Assembly (NCBI RefSeq): GCF_039521365.1
Contig: NZ_BAAACF010000003.1
Span: 372,001 to 436,000 of the forward strand
Direction: 5' to 3'
Source: Clostridium_AW malenominatum
GTDB taxonomy: Bacteria > Bacillota > Clostridia > Clostridiales > Clostridiaceae
Length of the DNA stretch: 64,000 nt
The position numbers and the translations under genes are program-made. This document shows, in pieces, positions 1 through 8,303 of this stretch. The notes below the pieces were generated by a model that did no database searches, was not told the DNA's origin, and saw nothing but the letters and a program-made list of their open reading frames with translations. Numbering within the stretch: the stretch's first letter is position 1; each line of letters opens with the position of its first letter.

Positions 1-357
1 CCCTGCTCCTCCTCTTATTTCAACAAAAACGTTCTTGTCATCGTTAGGATCTTTAGGAAGCATAAGTATCTTTAGCTCATTTTCTAAAGTCTCTTGTAGA
101 GTTGTTAACTCTTTTATTTCCTCTTGAACCATTTCTTTAAGTTCTTTATCTAAGTCTTCTCTTAGCATTTCTTTGTCAGCTTCTAGGCTGTCCTGTGCTT
201 TTTTATATTCTCTATATTTTACAACTATTTCTTCTAAGTCTGAATGCTCTTTACAAAGTCTTTGCCACTCTTTTTGATCTGCCATAACTGAAGGATCACT
301 TATTTTTATGGACAACTCTTCATATTTACTTTCTATAAAATTAAGTCTATCTAACAT
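1..357 (-). CDS. prfA: Peptide chain release factor 1 (N-terminal part)
   Basis: The gene runs off the left edge; 119 codons are visible, starting MLDRLNFIESKYEEL and ending in EIRGGAG, which is where release factor 1 reads EIR.G.GGDE. RF1 recognises UAA and UAG stop codons on the ribosome and triggers peptide release; the visible part is the alpha-helical N-terminal domain, and the codon-recognition and GGQ domains lie outside. A good Shine-Dalgarno (GGAGTGAG) precedes the ATG. The upstream neighbour on the same strand is prmC, which methylates the GGQ glutamine of RF1, a classic functional pairing that supports the call. A separate promoter lies in the 77-bp gap between them. Confidence 0.93.
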   Translation of the reverse strand, partial: MLDRLNFIESKYEELSIKISDPSVMADQKEWQRLCKEHSDLEEIVVKYREYKKAQDSLEADKEMLREDLDKELKEMVQEEIKELTTLQETLENELKILMLPKDPNDDKNVFVEIRGGAG

Positions 358-394
358 ATTTTCTCACTCCGTAATAATATTTTAACAACTATTT

Positions 395-424
395 ATTATA
401 ACATAAATTTTTTATATAAATCAA
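395..424 (-). promoter_or_regulatory. Probable sigma-A promoter of prfA
   Basis: On the minus strand, TTGATT (419-424) and TATAAT (395-400) are separated by 18 bp in the prmC-prfA gap, about 38 bp before the prfA ATG. It suggests prfA can be transcribed apart from the upstream operon. Confidence 0.55.
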
Positions 425-434
425 CGAGTTTCTA

Positions 435-1301
435 CTAAAGTTTTTTGCCTACAACCACTCTATCTAGCCCCGCTAAATCCTTTATACACTCTATTTCCTC
501 AAAACCATCTTCCTCAAGCAAGCTCATTACTTCTTTTCCTTGATTATATCCAATTTCAAAGGCTATCATACCTTTACTATTTAATATATCCCTACTTTGA
601 AAAACAATTTTTCTATAAAAGTCTAATCCGTCTTCCCCACCATGTAACGCCCTATGTGGCTCATAGTTTTTAACATCTTCCATAAGTTCTTTCATGTCTT
701 CTTCACTAATATATGGAGGATTAGAAACTACAACATCATATTTTTTATTTTCATTTATTGCATAAGTTAGTAAATCACTTCTATATACTTTAACTCTCTC
801 ATGTAAATTGTGAAGCAATATATTCTTATAGGTTACTTCCAAGGGTATATCTTCGATATCGTAGCAATCAACAAGAGTATTCTCCTTATACTTTGCTAAT
901 GATATGCCGATGATACCACTGCCACAGCAAAGATCACATAAAGTCTCGTATTTATTTTTAGTTACTTCTTCAATAACTTTTTCCACTAAAATTTCTGTAT
1001 CCGGCCTTGGAATTAACACTCCTTCTTTTATTAAAAAGTCTAAATTCATAAATTCACACTGCCCTAGAATATATTTTACAGGCATTTTATTCTTTCTTAA
1101 ATTTACTAATTTAAAATATTCTTCTACTTCCTTTAAACTTATCTCTAGGTCTCTATTTAACATAATAAATAACTTATCCTTATTTATTACCTTTCCTAAA
1201 AGGAGTTGACAATCTAACCTATAGCTTGGTATATTTTCTTCCCTTAATATATTAAAGCCCTTAATTAAAAGTTCTCCAATAGTATTTTTAACCTTAGTCA
1301 T
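435..1301 (-). CDS. prmC: Peptide chain release factor N5-glutamine methyltransferase
   Basis: PrmC transfers a methyl group from S-adenosylmethionine to the glutamine of the GGQ motif of release factors RF1 and RF2 in the cytoplasm. The protein has the helical N-terminal domain, a Rossmann methyltransferase fold with the glycine-rich SAM motif LCCGSGIIG around residue 122, and the diagnostic substrate-glutamine motif VVSNPPYI near 193. The length of 288 aa is normal. I take the ATG at 1301 (MTKVKNT), about 9 nt after AGGAA; an ATG two codons earlier sits too close to that site. The start overlaps the end of the DUF1385 gene by 8 bp, indicating translational coupling, and prfA follows. Confidence 0.93.
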   Translation of the reverse strand: MTKVKNTIGELLIKGFNILREENIPSYRLDCQLLLGKVINKDKLFIMLNRDLEISLKEVEEYFKLVNLRKNKMPVKYILGQCEFMNLDFLIKEGVLIPRPDTEILVEKVIEEVTKNKYETLCDLCCGSGIIGISLAKYKENTLVDCYDIEDIPLEVTYKNILLHNLHERVKVYRSDLLTYAINENKKYDVVVSNPPYISEEDMKELMEDVKNYEPHRALHGGEDGLDFYRKIVFQSRDILNSKGMIAFEIGYNQGKEVMSLLEEDGFEEIECIKDLAGLDRVVVGKKL

Positions 1302-2208
1302 CAACATCTATTCCTTCCGCTACTTTTAAGGATTTTATAGCAACTTCTAATTGAGATAAATCTGGTTCATTAGTAGTAATCTTTTGAAGTGCTAACCCTG
1401 GCATTGCCATAACTTTAGATAAATAACTTTCCCCTCTACCCATCCATTTTATTATTTCATAAGTTATTCCTGAAACTACTGGGAGAAGTAGTATCCTGTA
1501 TAAAATTCTTTGAGTTAAACTTTGCCAACCAACAAGAGAAAATAACATTATGCTTACTATCATGACTAAAAACATAAAATTTGTTCCACATCTTGGGTGA
1601 AGTCTAGTGTATTTTTGAGCATTTTCTGGAGTTAATTCATCTCCACTTTCATAACAAAATATAGTTTTATGTTCTGCACCATGATATTGAAAAACTCTTT
1701 TAATATCTTCCATTTTGCTTATAAGAGTTATATATATTATAAATAGAGTTACCCTTATTATCCCTTCTATTATATTTAACATTACCGTATTTTCTATTCC
1801 AAATTTTTTAAATAAGTTAGCTACTACATTAGGTAAAGCAACAAATAAGGATATAGATATAATCATGGAAATTACAAATGAAAACCCCATTAAAACATCA
1901 TTACTTTTATCCTTAAAAACTCCTTGAAACCACTTATCAAATTTTGATTCTTCCTCCTCCTCTTCAAAAAAGGAGGCGGAATAGTTTAAACTTTTCATAC
2001 CTACTATCAAAGACTCTATCAAAGACACAAATCCTCTTATTATAGGAAGTCCTAATATTTTATTCCTTTTTGAATAAGGAATGAATTCCTCTTTAGTTAC
2101 TACTATTTCTCCATCACTTTTTCTCACCGCAGTAGCTATGCCGGTTTTACCCCTCATCATTACCCCTTCTATAAGAGCCTGTCCACCAACATTGCAGTTT
2201 TTTCTCAT
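1294..2208 (-). CDS. DUF1385 family membrane protein (YqhQ-like)
   Basis: This 304-aa protein matches the DUF1385/YqhQ family: it opens with GGQALIEGVMMRG, carries the conserved HGAEHKT segment near residue 178 and LHPRCGTNF near 203, and has several hydrophobic segments (about 105-130, 145-165, 208-230 and 235-250). The conserved His, Glu and Cys residues suggest a metal or catalytic site in the membrane, but the biochemical role is not established. In Firmicutes the gene commonly sits beside rpmE, tdk, prmC and prfA, as here. Its ATG overlaps the tdk stop codon (TAATG), and its 3' end overlaps prmC, so tdk, DUF1385 and prmC form one operon. Confidence 0.88.
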   Translation of the reverse strand: MRKNCNVGGQALIEGVMMRGKTGIATAVRKSDGEIVVTKEEFIPYSKRNKILGLPIIRGFVSLIESLIVGMKSLNYSASFFEEEEEESKFDKWFQGVFKDKSNDVLMGFSFVISMIISISLFVALPNVVANLFKKFGIENTVMLNIIEGIIRVTLFIIYITLISKMEDIKRVFQYHGAEHKTIFCYESGDELTPENAQKYTRLHPRCGTNFMFLVMIVSIMLFSLVGWQSLTQRILYRILLLPVVSGITYEIIKWMGRGESYLSKVMAMPGLALQKITTNEPDLSQLEVAIKSLKVAEGIDVDD

Positions 2209-2795
2209 TATCTCACCCCATCTTTTAATACTTCATGACATTTTCTACATCTTGCCTCATAAGACTCCATTGCTCCAACTAAAACTATTGGGTCGTCATA
2301 TTTAGGGGGCTGTCCATTTATTAGCCTTTGAGTTCTAGTGGCAGGCCTTCCACATTTCATGCACACTGCTTGTATTTTATCTACAAACTCAGCTACAGAC
2401 ATAAGCTCTGGCATACTTCCAAAAGGTTCTCCTCTAAAATCCATATCTAAACCCGCACATATTACCCTCTTATGTTTATCCGCAAGAGCACATACGACTT
2501 TCACAATATTTTCATCGAAAAACTGTGCTTCATCGATGGCCACCACATCCGCATCTTCATGTATTAATTCTAATATCTGAGTAGAATTTCTAACAGGAAT
2601 CGCCTCTTCCTTTTCTCCACAATGAGATACTACATCCTCTTTACTATATCTATTATCAATTTCTGGTTTAAACACTTGAACCTTTTGTTTTGCTATTTTT
2701 ACTCTTCTAACTCTTCTTATAAGTTCCTCAGATTTCCCACTATACATAGGTCCTGCTATTACTTCAATCCATCCATGATTATCTGGTCCGTACAT
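2208..2795 (-). CDS. tdk: Thymidine kinase (type II)
   Basis: Thymidine kinase phosphorylates thymidine to dTMP with ATP in the pyrimidine salvage pathway. The sequence shows the P-loop GPMYSGKS near residue 16, the DEAQFF Walker-B segment near 91, and two CxxC pairs (CMKCGRP near 144 and CRKCHEV near 183) forming the structural zinc site of type II enzymes. The length, 195 aa, is standard. The start is supported by AGGAGGG located 8 nt before the ATG. It is the first gene of a tightly packed tdk, DUF1385, prmC unit. Confidence 0.96.
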   Translation of the reverse strand: MYGPDNHGWIEVIAGPMYSGKSEELIRRVRRVKIAKQKVQVFKPEIDNRYSKEDVVSHCGEKEEAIPVRNSTQILELIHEDADVVAIDEAQFFDENIVKVVCALADKHKRVICAGLDMDFRGEPFGSMPELMSVAEFVDKIQAVCMKCGRPATRTQRLINGQPPKYDDPIVLVGAMESYEARCRKCHEVLKDGVR

Positions 2796-2892
2796 AAAAT
2801 TAGCCCTCCTCTTAATTTATAAAACAAATTTATAAAACAACTATATTTTATCAGACCTAAAGAATATATTAAAGAGGTATAATTAAAATTTA

Positions 2893-2922
2893 TTGACTCG
2901 TAGACTATGGCTATGTTATAAT
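2893..2922 (+). promoter_or_regulatory. Sigma-A promoter of rpmE
   Basis: TTGACT (2893-2898) and TATAAT (2917-2922) are 18 bp apart on the plus strand, about 50 bp upstream of the rpmE ATG. This gives the lone plus-strand rpmE its own transcription signal. Confidence 0.7.
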
Positions 2923-2974
2923 TTAGTAGTTAAAATTTCAGATATAGTGTAAAATTCGAAAGAGGTGAATAACA

Positions 2975-3187
2975 ATGAGAGAAGGCATACATCCAAATTA
3001 CCAAGAAGCGGTAGTTAAGTGTGCATGTGGAAATACTTTTACTACAGGTTCTACTAAAAATGAACTTAAAGTTGAAATATGCTCTAAATGCCACCCATTC
3101 TTCACTGGCAAACAGAACATAGTTGACGCTGCCGGAAGAGTAGAAAGATTTATGAGAAAGTTCAACATTGCTAAAGAACAAGAATAA
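2975..3187 (+). CDS. rpmE: Ribosomal protein bL31
   Basis: The 70-aa protein is ribosomal protein L31 of the large subunit. It carries the cysteines CxC (16 and 18) and CSKC (37 and 40), so it is the zinc-binding C+ form, followed by the typical HPFFTGKQ block and a basic tail. A Shine-Dalgarno (AAAGAGGTG) precedes the ATG. It lies on the plus strand between two minus-strand genes (tdk and rho) that normally share its direction in related genomes. It has its own promoter and is followed by a bidirectional terminator. Confidence 0.97.
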   Translation: MREGIHPNYQEAVVKCACGNTFTTGSTKNELKVEICSKCHPFFTGKQNIVDAAGRVERFMRKFNIAKEQE

Positions 3188-3212
3188 TATATCTTTTTTT
3201 GAATAAAAAGAT

Positions 3213-3250
3213 AACCCGAATATTGATTTTTCAGTATTCGGGTTTATTTT
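3213..3250. terminator. Bidirectional terminator between rpmE and rho
   Basis: The arms AACCCGAATA (3213-3222) and TATTCGGGTT (3235-3244) form a 10-bp stem. T-rich runs follow on both strands, so it can stop both the plus-strand rpmE and the minus-strand rho transcripts, which converge here. Confidence 0.85.
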
Positions 3251-3251
3251 T

Positions 3252-4691
3252 TTATTTGCCTTTTTCTTTAAAATCTAATTTACTTATAAGAGAAACAAAC
3301 TCTTGATTATCCTTTGTCTTACATAACATATTTATTAATTGTTCTGTAACATTTTGCGTATTATTGTCATTATATAATACTTTTCTTATGTTAAATGCAG
3401 CTTCGTTCTCTATAGGAGAAAGTAATAAATCTTCTTTTCTCGTTCCAGATTTATAAATATCTATGGCTGGGAATATTCTTCTTTCTTGAAGTTTTCTATC
3501 TAAATGTACTTCCATATTTCCTGTACCTTTAAATTCTTCAAATATCATATCATCCATTCTACTACCTGTTTCAACTAGAGCAGTAGCAAGTATAGTTAAG
3601 CTTCCGCCTTCCTCAATATTTCTAGCCGCTCCGAAAAACTTTTTAGGCATAATTAGCGCTCCTGGATCAAGCCCTCCAGATAGAGTTCTTCCTGTAGGAG
3701 TTATTGTTAAATTATACGCTCTAGAGAGTCTAGTAATACTATCTAGCAATATTACTACATGTTGGCCCTGTTCTACCATTCTTTTAGCTCTTTCAAGAAC
3801 CATGTACGCAACTTTAGTATGGTGATCTGGCTCTTCATCAAAGGTAGAGTAGATTACCTCTCCATTTATTGACCTTTGCATATCTGTTACTTCTTCAGGT
3901 CTTTCATCTATTAATAAAACTATTAATTTAACTTCTGGGTGATTGGATGAAACGCTCTGCGCTATCTTTTTAAGCAAGGTTGTTTTTCCTGCCTTTGGAG
4001 GGGCTACAATTATTCCTCTTTGACCCTTTCCGATAGGACATACTATATCCATTAATCTGGTTGACAAATCAGTACTAACGGTTTCTAGTCTTATTCTATT
4101 CTCAGGGTAAATTGGAGTTAATTTTTCGAAAGGTTTTCTTCTAACTGCCCTTTCAGGCTCTTCTCCGTTTACTCTCTCAACATACAGTAAGGCTTTAAAT
4201 TTTTCTCCTTCTTTTGGAGTTCTAACCTTTCCTTCAACTTCGTCACCTGTTCTTAAATTGAATCTTCTTATTTGAGAAGGGGATACATATATATCATCTG
4301 GACCTGTTAAATAATTTTTACCTCTTAAAAAACCATAATTGTTAGTTTCAATTATTTCTAATACACCTTTTGCTGAATTAGATTCATTTATCATTTCAGC
4401 TAATCTTTCTTTTTTATCTTCAACTTTTTCACTTTCAACGTTTTGAGATTGATCCATCTTTTTATCTTTTTCTTCCTCTACAACATCATTTATTTCAGAA
4501 GATTTATTGACCTTAGGGCTGATTTTTTCCCTTAATATCATACCGTCTTTTTCTATGTACATAGGTGATACTTTCTTTATTTCTTCCATTAATTCAATCT
4601 TTTTAAATTTTGATATGTTTTTTATACCTAGCTCTTTTGCTAGCTCTTTCAATTCATTTAATGTCATATTTTCTAATTCGTTATTTGACAA
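3252..4691 (-). CDS. rho: Transcription termination factor Rho
   Basis: Rho is a hexameric RNA-dependent ATPase that terminates transcription. The N-terminus has a Rho_N helical domain (LNELKELAKELG), then a charged Lys/Glu-rich linker of roughly 60 residues, a cold-shock-like RNA-binding domain (GVLEIIETNNYGFLRG), and the RecA-like ATPase with P-loop APPKAGKTT near residue 230 and LLIDERPEEV. Length is 479 aa. I place the start at a TTG at 4691, seven nucleotides after GGAGGTG; the longer frame beginning with TTG at 4706 would start inside that Shine-Dalgarno. The linker insertion is common in Gram-positive Rho. It converges on rpmE. Confidence 0.96.
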   Translation of the reverse strand: MSNNELENMTLNELKELAKELGIKNISKFKKIELMEEIKKVSPMYIEKDGMILREKISPKVNKSSEINDVVEEEKDKKMDQSQNVESEKVEDKKERLAEMINESNSAKGVLEIIETNNYGFLRGKNYLTGPDDIYVSPSQIRRFNLRTGDEVEGKVRTPKEGEKFKALLYVERVNGEEPERAVRRKPFEKLTPIYPENRIRLETVSTDLSTRLMDIVCPIGKGQRGIIVAPPKAGKTTLLKKIAQSVSSNHPEVKLIVLLIDERPEEVTDMQRSINGEVIYSTFDEEPDHHTKVAYMVLERAKRMVEQGQHVVILLDSITRLSRAYNLTITPTGRTLSGGLDPGALIMPKKFFGAARNIEEGGSLTILATALVETGSRMDDMIFEEFKGTGNMEVHLDRKLQERRIFPAIDIYKSGTRKEDLLLSPIENEAAFNIRKVLYNDNNTQNVTEQLINMLCKTKDNQEFVSLISKLDFKEKGK

Positions 4692-4833
4692 AAATTGCAC
4701 CTCCAATATTAAATTATAAACTCTATGTAAACAAAATTGGGAAAATCACAAGAAAAACTAGAAAGGATACATCGCTTTAATATTATACCTTATTTAAAAG
4801 TATTAATCTACATTTTTATATAACTTCTACCTA

Positions 4834-5175
4834 TTATAGCCCATATATTTCCTTATTTAAATTATTATATTTCCATGTTTTATTACGGATTTCTATTCCA
4901 TTTCCTATGTATAAAATAGGCATCCCTAATTTATCACAGCCACCTACAGCCACTGTTCCATTGATTAATTTCTTCAGCGAGAATTTATATCTATGATTAT
5001 CTCCACAAATTGGACAAATTATACTTGTACTTATAAGTCCACCGTTAATTTCTACATCAAAAATCTCCCCAAATGACTCACAGCTTTGTTTTAGCCTAAA
5101 CAAAGAGGTATTAGCTATATTGTATTTACTACTTTTATCTTTAATTGCAATACTCAAGTCAAAATTTAACATCAT
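4834..5175 (-). CDS. Hypothetical protein with a zinc-ribbon-like CPICG motif
   Basis: I do not recognise this 113-aa protein. It contains a CPICGDNHRY segment around residue 54 and a further cysteine in GGCDKLG, suggesting a small zinc-binding fold, and it ends in a mixed hydrophilic tail. The start is the ATG at 5175 behind AAAGGGGTGG; an in-frame GTG inside that Shine-Dalgarno would give three extra residues and is unlikely. It lies alone between rho and another small gene, with 124 bp to the next upstream gene. Codon use and base composition look native. No function can be assigned. Confidence 0.7.
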   Translation of the reverse strand: MMLNFDLSIAIKDKSSKYNIANTSLFRLKQSCESFGEIFDVEINGGLISTSIICPICGDNHRYKFSLKKLINGTVAVGGCDKLGMPILYIGNGIEIRNKTWKYNNLNKEIYGL

Positions 5176-5267
5176 AAATACCACCCCTTTAAAGCTTTAT
5201 TTCTTATCTTTAATAATTTCTATATTCCCTTACAAAATCCTTTATTAATATTGTTAAAAATAAAAAT

Positions 5268-5296
5268 ACATACCCCCTATAAGGGCATGCATTTTT
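5268..5296 (-). terminator. Terminator after the 100-aa hypothetical gene
   Basis: On the minus strand TGCATGCCC pairs, with some G-U pairs, with GGGGTATGTA and is followed by a T-rich run. It lies directly after the stop codon at 5300. Confidence 0.6.
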
Positions 5297-5299
5297 ACC

Positions 5300-5602
5300 T
5301 TACTTAATTTTTTCTATAATATTTTCCGCTTCAAAATACATATCTCTTATTCTTTTATTAAACATAATTTTTTCCTCTGCTCTTTTCATATCTTCTTTTA
5401 TTTTAATATCATTTTGCATTTTAAAATCTTCTTCAAGTCTTTGTATATCTGCACAATTATACTTTTTTAAGAGAAGAAATAATAAATGTTTACAGTCTTC
5501 ATCCTTTAATATTTTTATCAATTCATCTTTTTTTATACCTTTATATTCACATAGAAGTTCTATAATTATGTCATAATGAAGTTTATTAGTGAAATATTTC
5601 AT
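5300..5602 (-). CDS. Hypothetical small helical protein
   Basis: A 100-aa protein with an excellent ribosome-binding site (TTGGAGATG) before the ATG. It is rich in Lys, Glu, Ile and Leu and looks almost entirely alpha-helical, with a charged heptad-like C-terminal half (about residues 62-98) that could be a coiled coil. There is no signal peptide or membrane segment, and only two cysteines, at 18 and 37, plus one near 50. I do not recognise the family and assign no function. It is a single-gene unit with its own downstream hairpin. Confidence 0.7.
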   Translation of the reverse strand: MKYFTNKLHYDIIIELLCEYKGIKKDELIKILKDEDCKHLLFLLLKKYNCADIQRLEEDFKMQNDIKIKEDMKRAEEKIMFNKRIRDMYFEAENIIEKIK

Positions 5603-5659
5603 AATATCATCTCCAAAACTTTATTTGTAATATTAACCAATAATCCTAATTTTAAACAT

Positions 5660-5691
5660 AAAAGCACAATAGTTTTTACTATTGTGCTTTT
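5660..5691 (-). terminator. Terminator overlapping the 3' end of the DUF1934 gene
   Basis: The inverted repeat AAAAGCACAATAG / CTATTGTGCTTTT encloses the stop codon of the DUF1934 gene, so the last three codons are part of the stem. T residues follow on the minus strand. Confidence 0.8.
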
Positions 5692-6101
5692 ATATTTATC
5701 TTTAATATAGTTTTTTGCGGCTTTTGCCCTGTAAAAGTAAGATTATATTTTATAACTACATCTCCACCTTCATCATCTACATTTATATTCAACTCTTTAG
5801 TCTCTATTTTTAATTCTAAAGGACCATAGGGTGTGTTATAAAGTACTATGTCATCTTTAGCTTTTTGGAACTCCATTTTTGCATTTGTAGTTCCCATTCT
5901 TATTAAAGAAAATTTATTATCCTTACAATTGATTTTGAAGGTAGTTGTAGTACCCTCCATACCTGATAATTCAGTTTCATCGTAAACTACATAATAGGAA
6001 TTTTCTTTTTTATAAAAGCTACCAGGGGTAACTACCTCCACTATATCTTCTTTTTTATTTGACTGCATACTTGATACTGAAATAAGAGCAGTTTTTTTCA
6101 G
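5679..6101 (-). CDS. DUF1934 family beta-barrel protein (YwiB-like)
   Basis: The protein (about 140 aa) matches the DUF1934 family, calycin-like small proteins of Firmicutes of unknown function: KTALISVSS at the start, a central YVVYDETELSG segment and the LYNTPYG motif. It is mostly beta-strand. The start is unusual: the reading frame is open upstream only into the Shine-Dalgarno (TTGGAGGTG), and the sole well-placed codon, 8 nt after GGAGG, is a CTG at 6101 giving (M)KKTALIS. The alternative TTG at 6116 would lie within the Shine-Dalgarno itself. It follows the PP-loop gene after a short gap, probably as one operon. Confidence 0.8.
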   Translation of the reverse strand: MKKTALISVSSMQSNKKEDIVEVVTPGSFYKKENSYYVVYDETELSGMEGTTTTFKINCKDNKFSLIRMGTTNAKMEFQKAKDDIVLYNTPYGPLELKIETKELNINVDDEGGDVVIKYNLTFTGQKPQKTILKINIKAQ

Positions 6102-6124
6102 AAAAATCACCTCCAACTAAGAAT

Positions 6125-7108
6125 TTACTGTACTATGAATTTATTTATTTCCTCTTCTGTGGCTGGCACTGACTCTATAAAATTATCCTTTTCTCTATTA
6201 AAATATCCATAGTTAACTTTTAATATATCTTTTTCTCTACCTTTGCTATATCTGCCCGCAACCTTAGCTGCAAACTCAATGTCTTCTGCTTTAGGGTTTC
6301 CTATTACTATAATTGTAGAGCCATTAAAATTTGACACAGAAAATACTAAATCTTTTTCATCTAAGTATTTTGTAATTTCTTCTCCTTCTTCTTTAGTTCT
6401 GGTTGATATTATTTTTGCATTAGGAGATATTCTAAAATGTCTTCCATATCTTAAAAGTTCTAAATCTCTGTAAGTAGGTTCTGTAACATGGTCTAACAAC
6501 TCTTTTAATCTTTTAGAGTAATTTGGTTCAGTAAGCTTGCAGCCCCCTGCTGGAGATGGGTATTCTTTAATTCCCCATTTTTCAGCTAATTCCATTTGAA
6601 CTTTTCTTCCCCTTCCAGCTATATCTAATAACTCCTCTCTATTAACTAAGCCGTTGAGTTCCATAGCTGTAGGTAATAAATTCTTAGCACAAAGAGGTCT
6701 TAGTATTTTATCGCTAAAGCCCGAATGTTTTTTTACAATATCCAGTGCAGACCTATTTTGAGACATGGGTCTTTGATTAAGCACTTCTCCAGTTATAATG
6801 AACTCTGCTTCTAATTCTTCTAAAAGTTTCCCACTATAGTTCATCATTAAACTATGGCAATCTATACATGGATTCATATTTTTTCCATAACCGAATTTTG
6901 GCTCTCTTACAATTTGAAAATGCTCTTTGGAAAAGTCTACAACCTTTAATGGTATATCTATTTGTTTAGCCATTTTTTTAGCACTTTCTTCATTAAAAAA
7001 GTAAGATTTAAAACATATTCCAATTACTTCTATTCCTTGTTCCTTAATTAATTTTGCTGCTAAAATACTATCTAGTCCGCCTGATATCATTGCCAAAGCT
7101 CTTGTCAT
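6125..7108 (-). CDS. PP-loop ATPase, ThiI/MnmA-like tRNA-modification family
   Basis: A 327-aa protein beginning with the N-type ATP-pyrophosphatase loop SGGLDSILAAK (residues 9-19). It has a cysteine pair in NPCIDCH near residue 79, ITGEVLNQRPMSQN near 105, and PSPAGGCKLTEP near 185. These features match the family of ThiI/MnmA-like sulfurtransferase homologues often labelled tRNA 2-thiouridylase or methyltransferase in clostridia, with an NFACT-R-like C-terminal domain. A role in tRNA thiolation or related sulfur/selenium chemistry is inferred, not shown. A strong AGGGAGAG precedes the ATG. It lies 20 bp downstream of ddl and 23 bp before the DUF1934 gene, so the three are probably cotranscribed. 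Confidence 0.75.
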   Translation of the reverse strand: MTRALAMISGGLDSILAAKLIKEQGIEVIGICFKSYFFNEESAKKMAKQIDIPLKVVDFSKEHFQIVREPKFGYGKNMNPCIDCHSLMMNYSGKLLEELEAEFIITGEVLNQRPMSQNRSALDIVKKHSGFSDKILRPLCAKNLLPTAMELNGLVNREELLDIAGRGRKVQMELAEKWGIKEYPSPAGGCKLTEPNYSKRLKELLDHVTEPTYRDLELLRYGRHFRISPNAKIISTRTKEEGEEITKYLDEKDLVFSVSNFNGSTIIVIGNPKAEDIEFAAKVAGRYSKGREKDILKVNYGYFNREKDNFIESVPATEEEINKFIVQ

Positions 7109-7128
7109 TTTTTCTCTCCCTTTATTTT

Positions 7129-8160
7129 TTAGTATGTTTCTCTTTCTATTCCTAAAGATATTAATTCATCTATAAGTTCAGAATAACTCTTACCTGATGC
7201 ATTCCATAGCTTTGGATACATGCTTATTTGAGTAAATCCCGGTATAGTGTTTACTTCATTAAAGTAAAACTCTCCTGTATCCTTATCCATTAAAAAGTCT
7301 ACCCTGGATAGTCCTTCACAATCAAGAAGAGTATAAATTTTTAATGCTAAGTCCTTAACTTCCTCTAGTTGCTTATCATTTAGATCTGCTGGGATTAATA
7401 ATCTAGAGTTTTCATTATTATATTTAGCTTCAAAGTCATAAAACTCTTTAGCTGGTACAATTTCCCCTGGAACTGCAGCCTTTGGTTCTCTATTTCCAAG
7501 TACCGCAACTTCAACTTCTCTTGCATTTATAGCCTTTTCCACCAAAATTCTTTTATCGTGCTTAAAGGCTTCCAATAATCCATCTTCCAACTCTTTTCTA
7601 TTGTGAGCCTTTGTAATTCCCACAGAAGAACCACTATTAGCTGGTTTAATAAATACATCATAACCTAGCTTTTTTTCTATTTCATTAATGATACATTGCT
7701 TATTGTCGTCATATCCATATTTATTTACTACTACATAATCCGCTTGCTTAATCTGAAATCTTTCAAGAAGATATTTTGTATAAACCTTATCCATACATAA
7801 TGCTGATGATAAAACTCCTGGTCCTACGAAGGGTAATTTTAATAACTTACACAATCCCTGCATTGTTCCATCTTCACCATACATTCCATGCATTACAGGA
7901 AAAACCGCTTGGACTTCTTTATTAAATAACAAGTTTTGTCCATTAGGAATTTTATTTTCCACGTCCTTTTCCCATTCACCTGTCTTTATATTATTAATGT
8001 TTCCTTTGTAGTGAAACCATTGTCCTTCTCTTGTAATCCCTATAGGGAAAACTTCATACTTATCATAGTCAATATTATTTAACACTGAAGTGGCTGAAAC
8101 TATTGAAACCTCATGTTCAGTAGATTGTCCACCAAAGATAATTGCTACTTTTTTCTTCAT
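7129..8160 (-). CDS. ddl: D-alanine--D-alanine ligase
   Basis: Ddl joins two D-alanines with ATP to make the dipeptide that ends the peptidoglycan stem peptide. The ATP-grasp fold is clear: GGQSTEHEVS near the start (residues 10-19), MHGMYGEDGTMQG near 90, the loop KPANSGSSVGI near 173, and RVDFLMD with FNEVNTIPGFT near 307 binding metal and ligand. The length of 343 aa is normal. AAGGAGCGG precedes the ATG. The conserved tyrosine/serine loop looks like the D-Ala:D-Ala type; no sign of a D-Ala:D-Lac or D-Ala:D-Ser enzyme was noticed, but this was not modelled. Confidence 0.96.
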   Translation of the reverse strand: MKKKVAIIFGGQSTEHEVSIVSATSVLNNIDYDKYEVFPIGITREGQWFHYKGNINNIKTGEWEKDVENKIPNGQNLLFNKEVQAVFPVMHGMYGEDGTMQGLCKLLKLPFVGPGVLSSALCMDKVYTKYLLERFQIKQADYVVVNKYGYDDNKQCIINEIEKKLGYDVFIKPANSGSSVGITKAHNRKELEDGLLEAFKHDKRILVEKAINAREVEVAVLGNREPKAAVPGEIVPAKEFYDFEAKYNNENSRLLIPADLNDKQLEEVKDLALKIYTLLDCEGLSRVDFLMDKDTGEFYFNEVNTIPGFTQISMYPKLWNASGKSYSELIDELISLGIERETY

Positions 8161-8248
8161 TTTTACCGCTCCTTATTTAATAAATTTGTTATTAATATTG
8201 TATCTATTGATAGTGAACTTTACAACTACTTAAATAATATTAATAACA

Positions 8249-8286
8249 TCAATGGCCAGAATTTTAATGAATTCCAGCCATTAAAA
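8249..8286 (-). terminator. Possible hairpin between ypeB and ddl
   Basis: AATGGCTGGAATT and AATTCTGGCCATT can pair around a short loop just after the ypeB stop, but no convincing T run follows. It may be a weak terminator or processing hairpin. Confidence 0.35.
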
Positions 8287-8303
8287 TACCATAAATCATA
8301 ATA

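Noticed and set aside
2817..2842. Tandem TTTATAAAACAAA-like repeat upstream of tdk
   Set aside because: Only two short AT-rich copies; no sign of function beyond a possible weak promoter region.
2930..3181. Minus-strand open frame over rpmE
   Set aside because: It is the antisense shadow of rpmE; it lacks a ribosome-binding site and family match, while the plus frame is a clear L31.
4692..4800. Possible rho promoter with TATAAT
   Set aside because: A good -10 is present but no acceptable -35 at 16-18 bp, so it was not listed.
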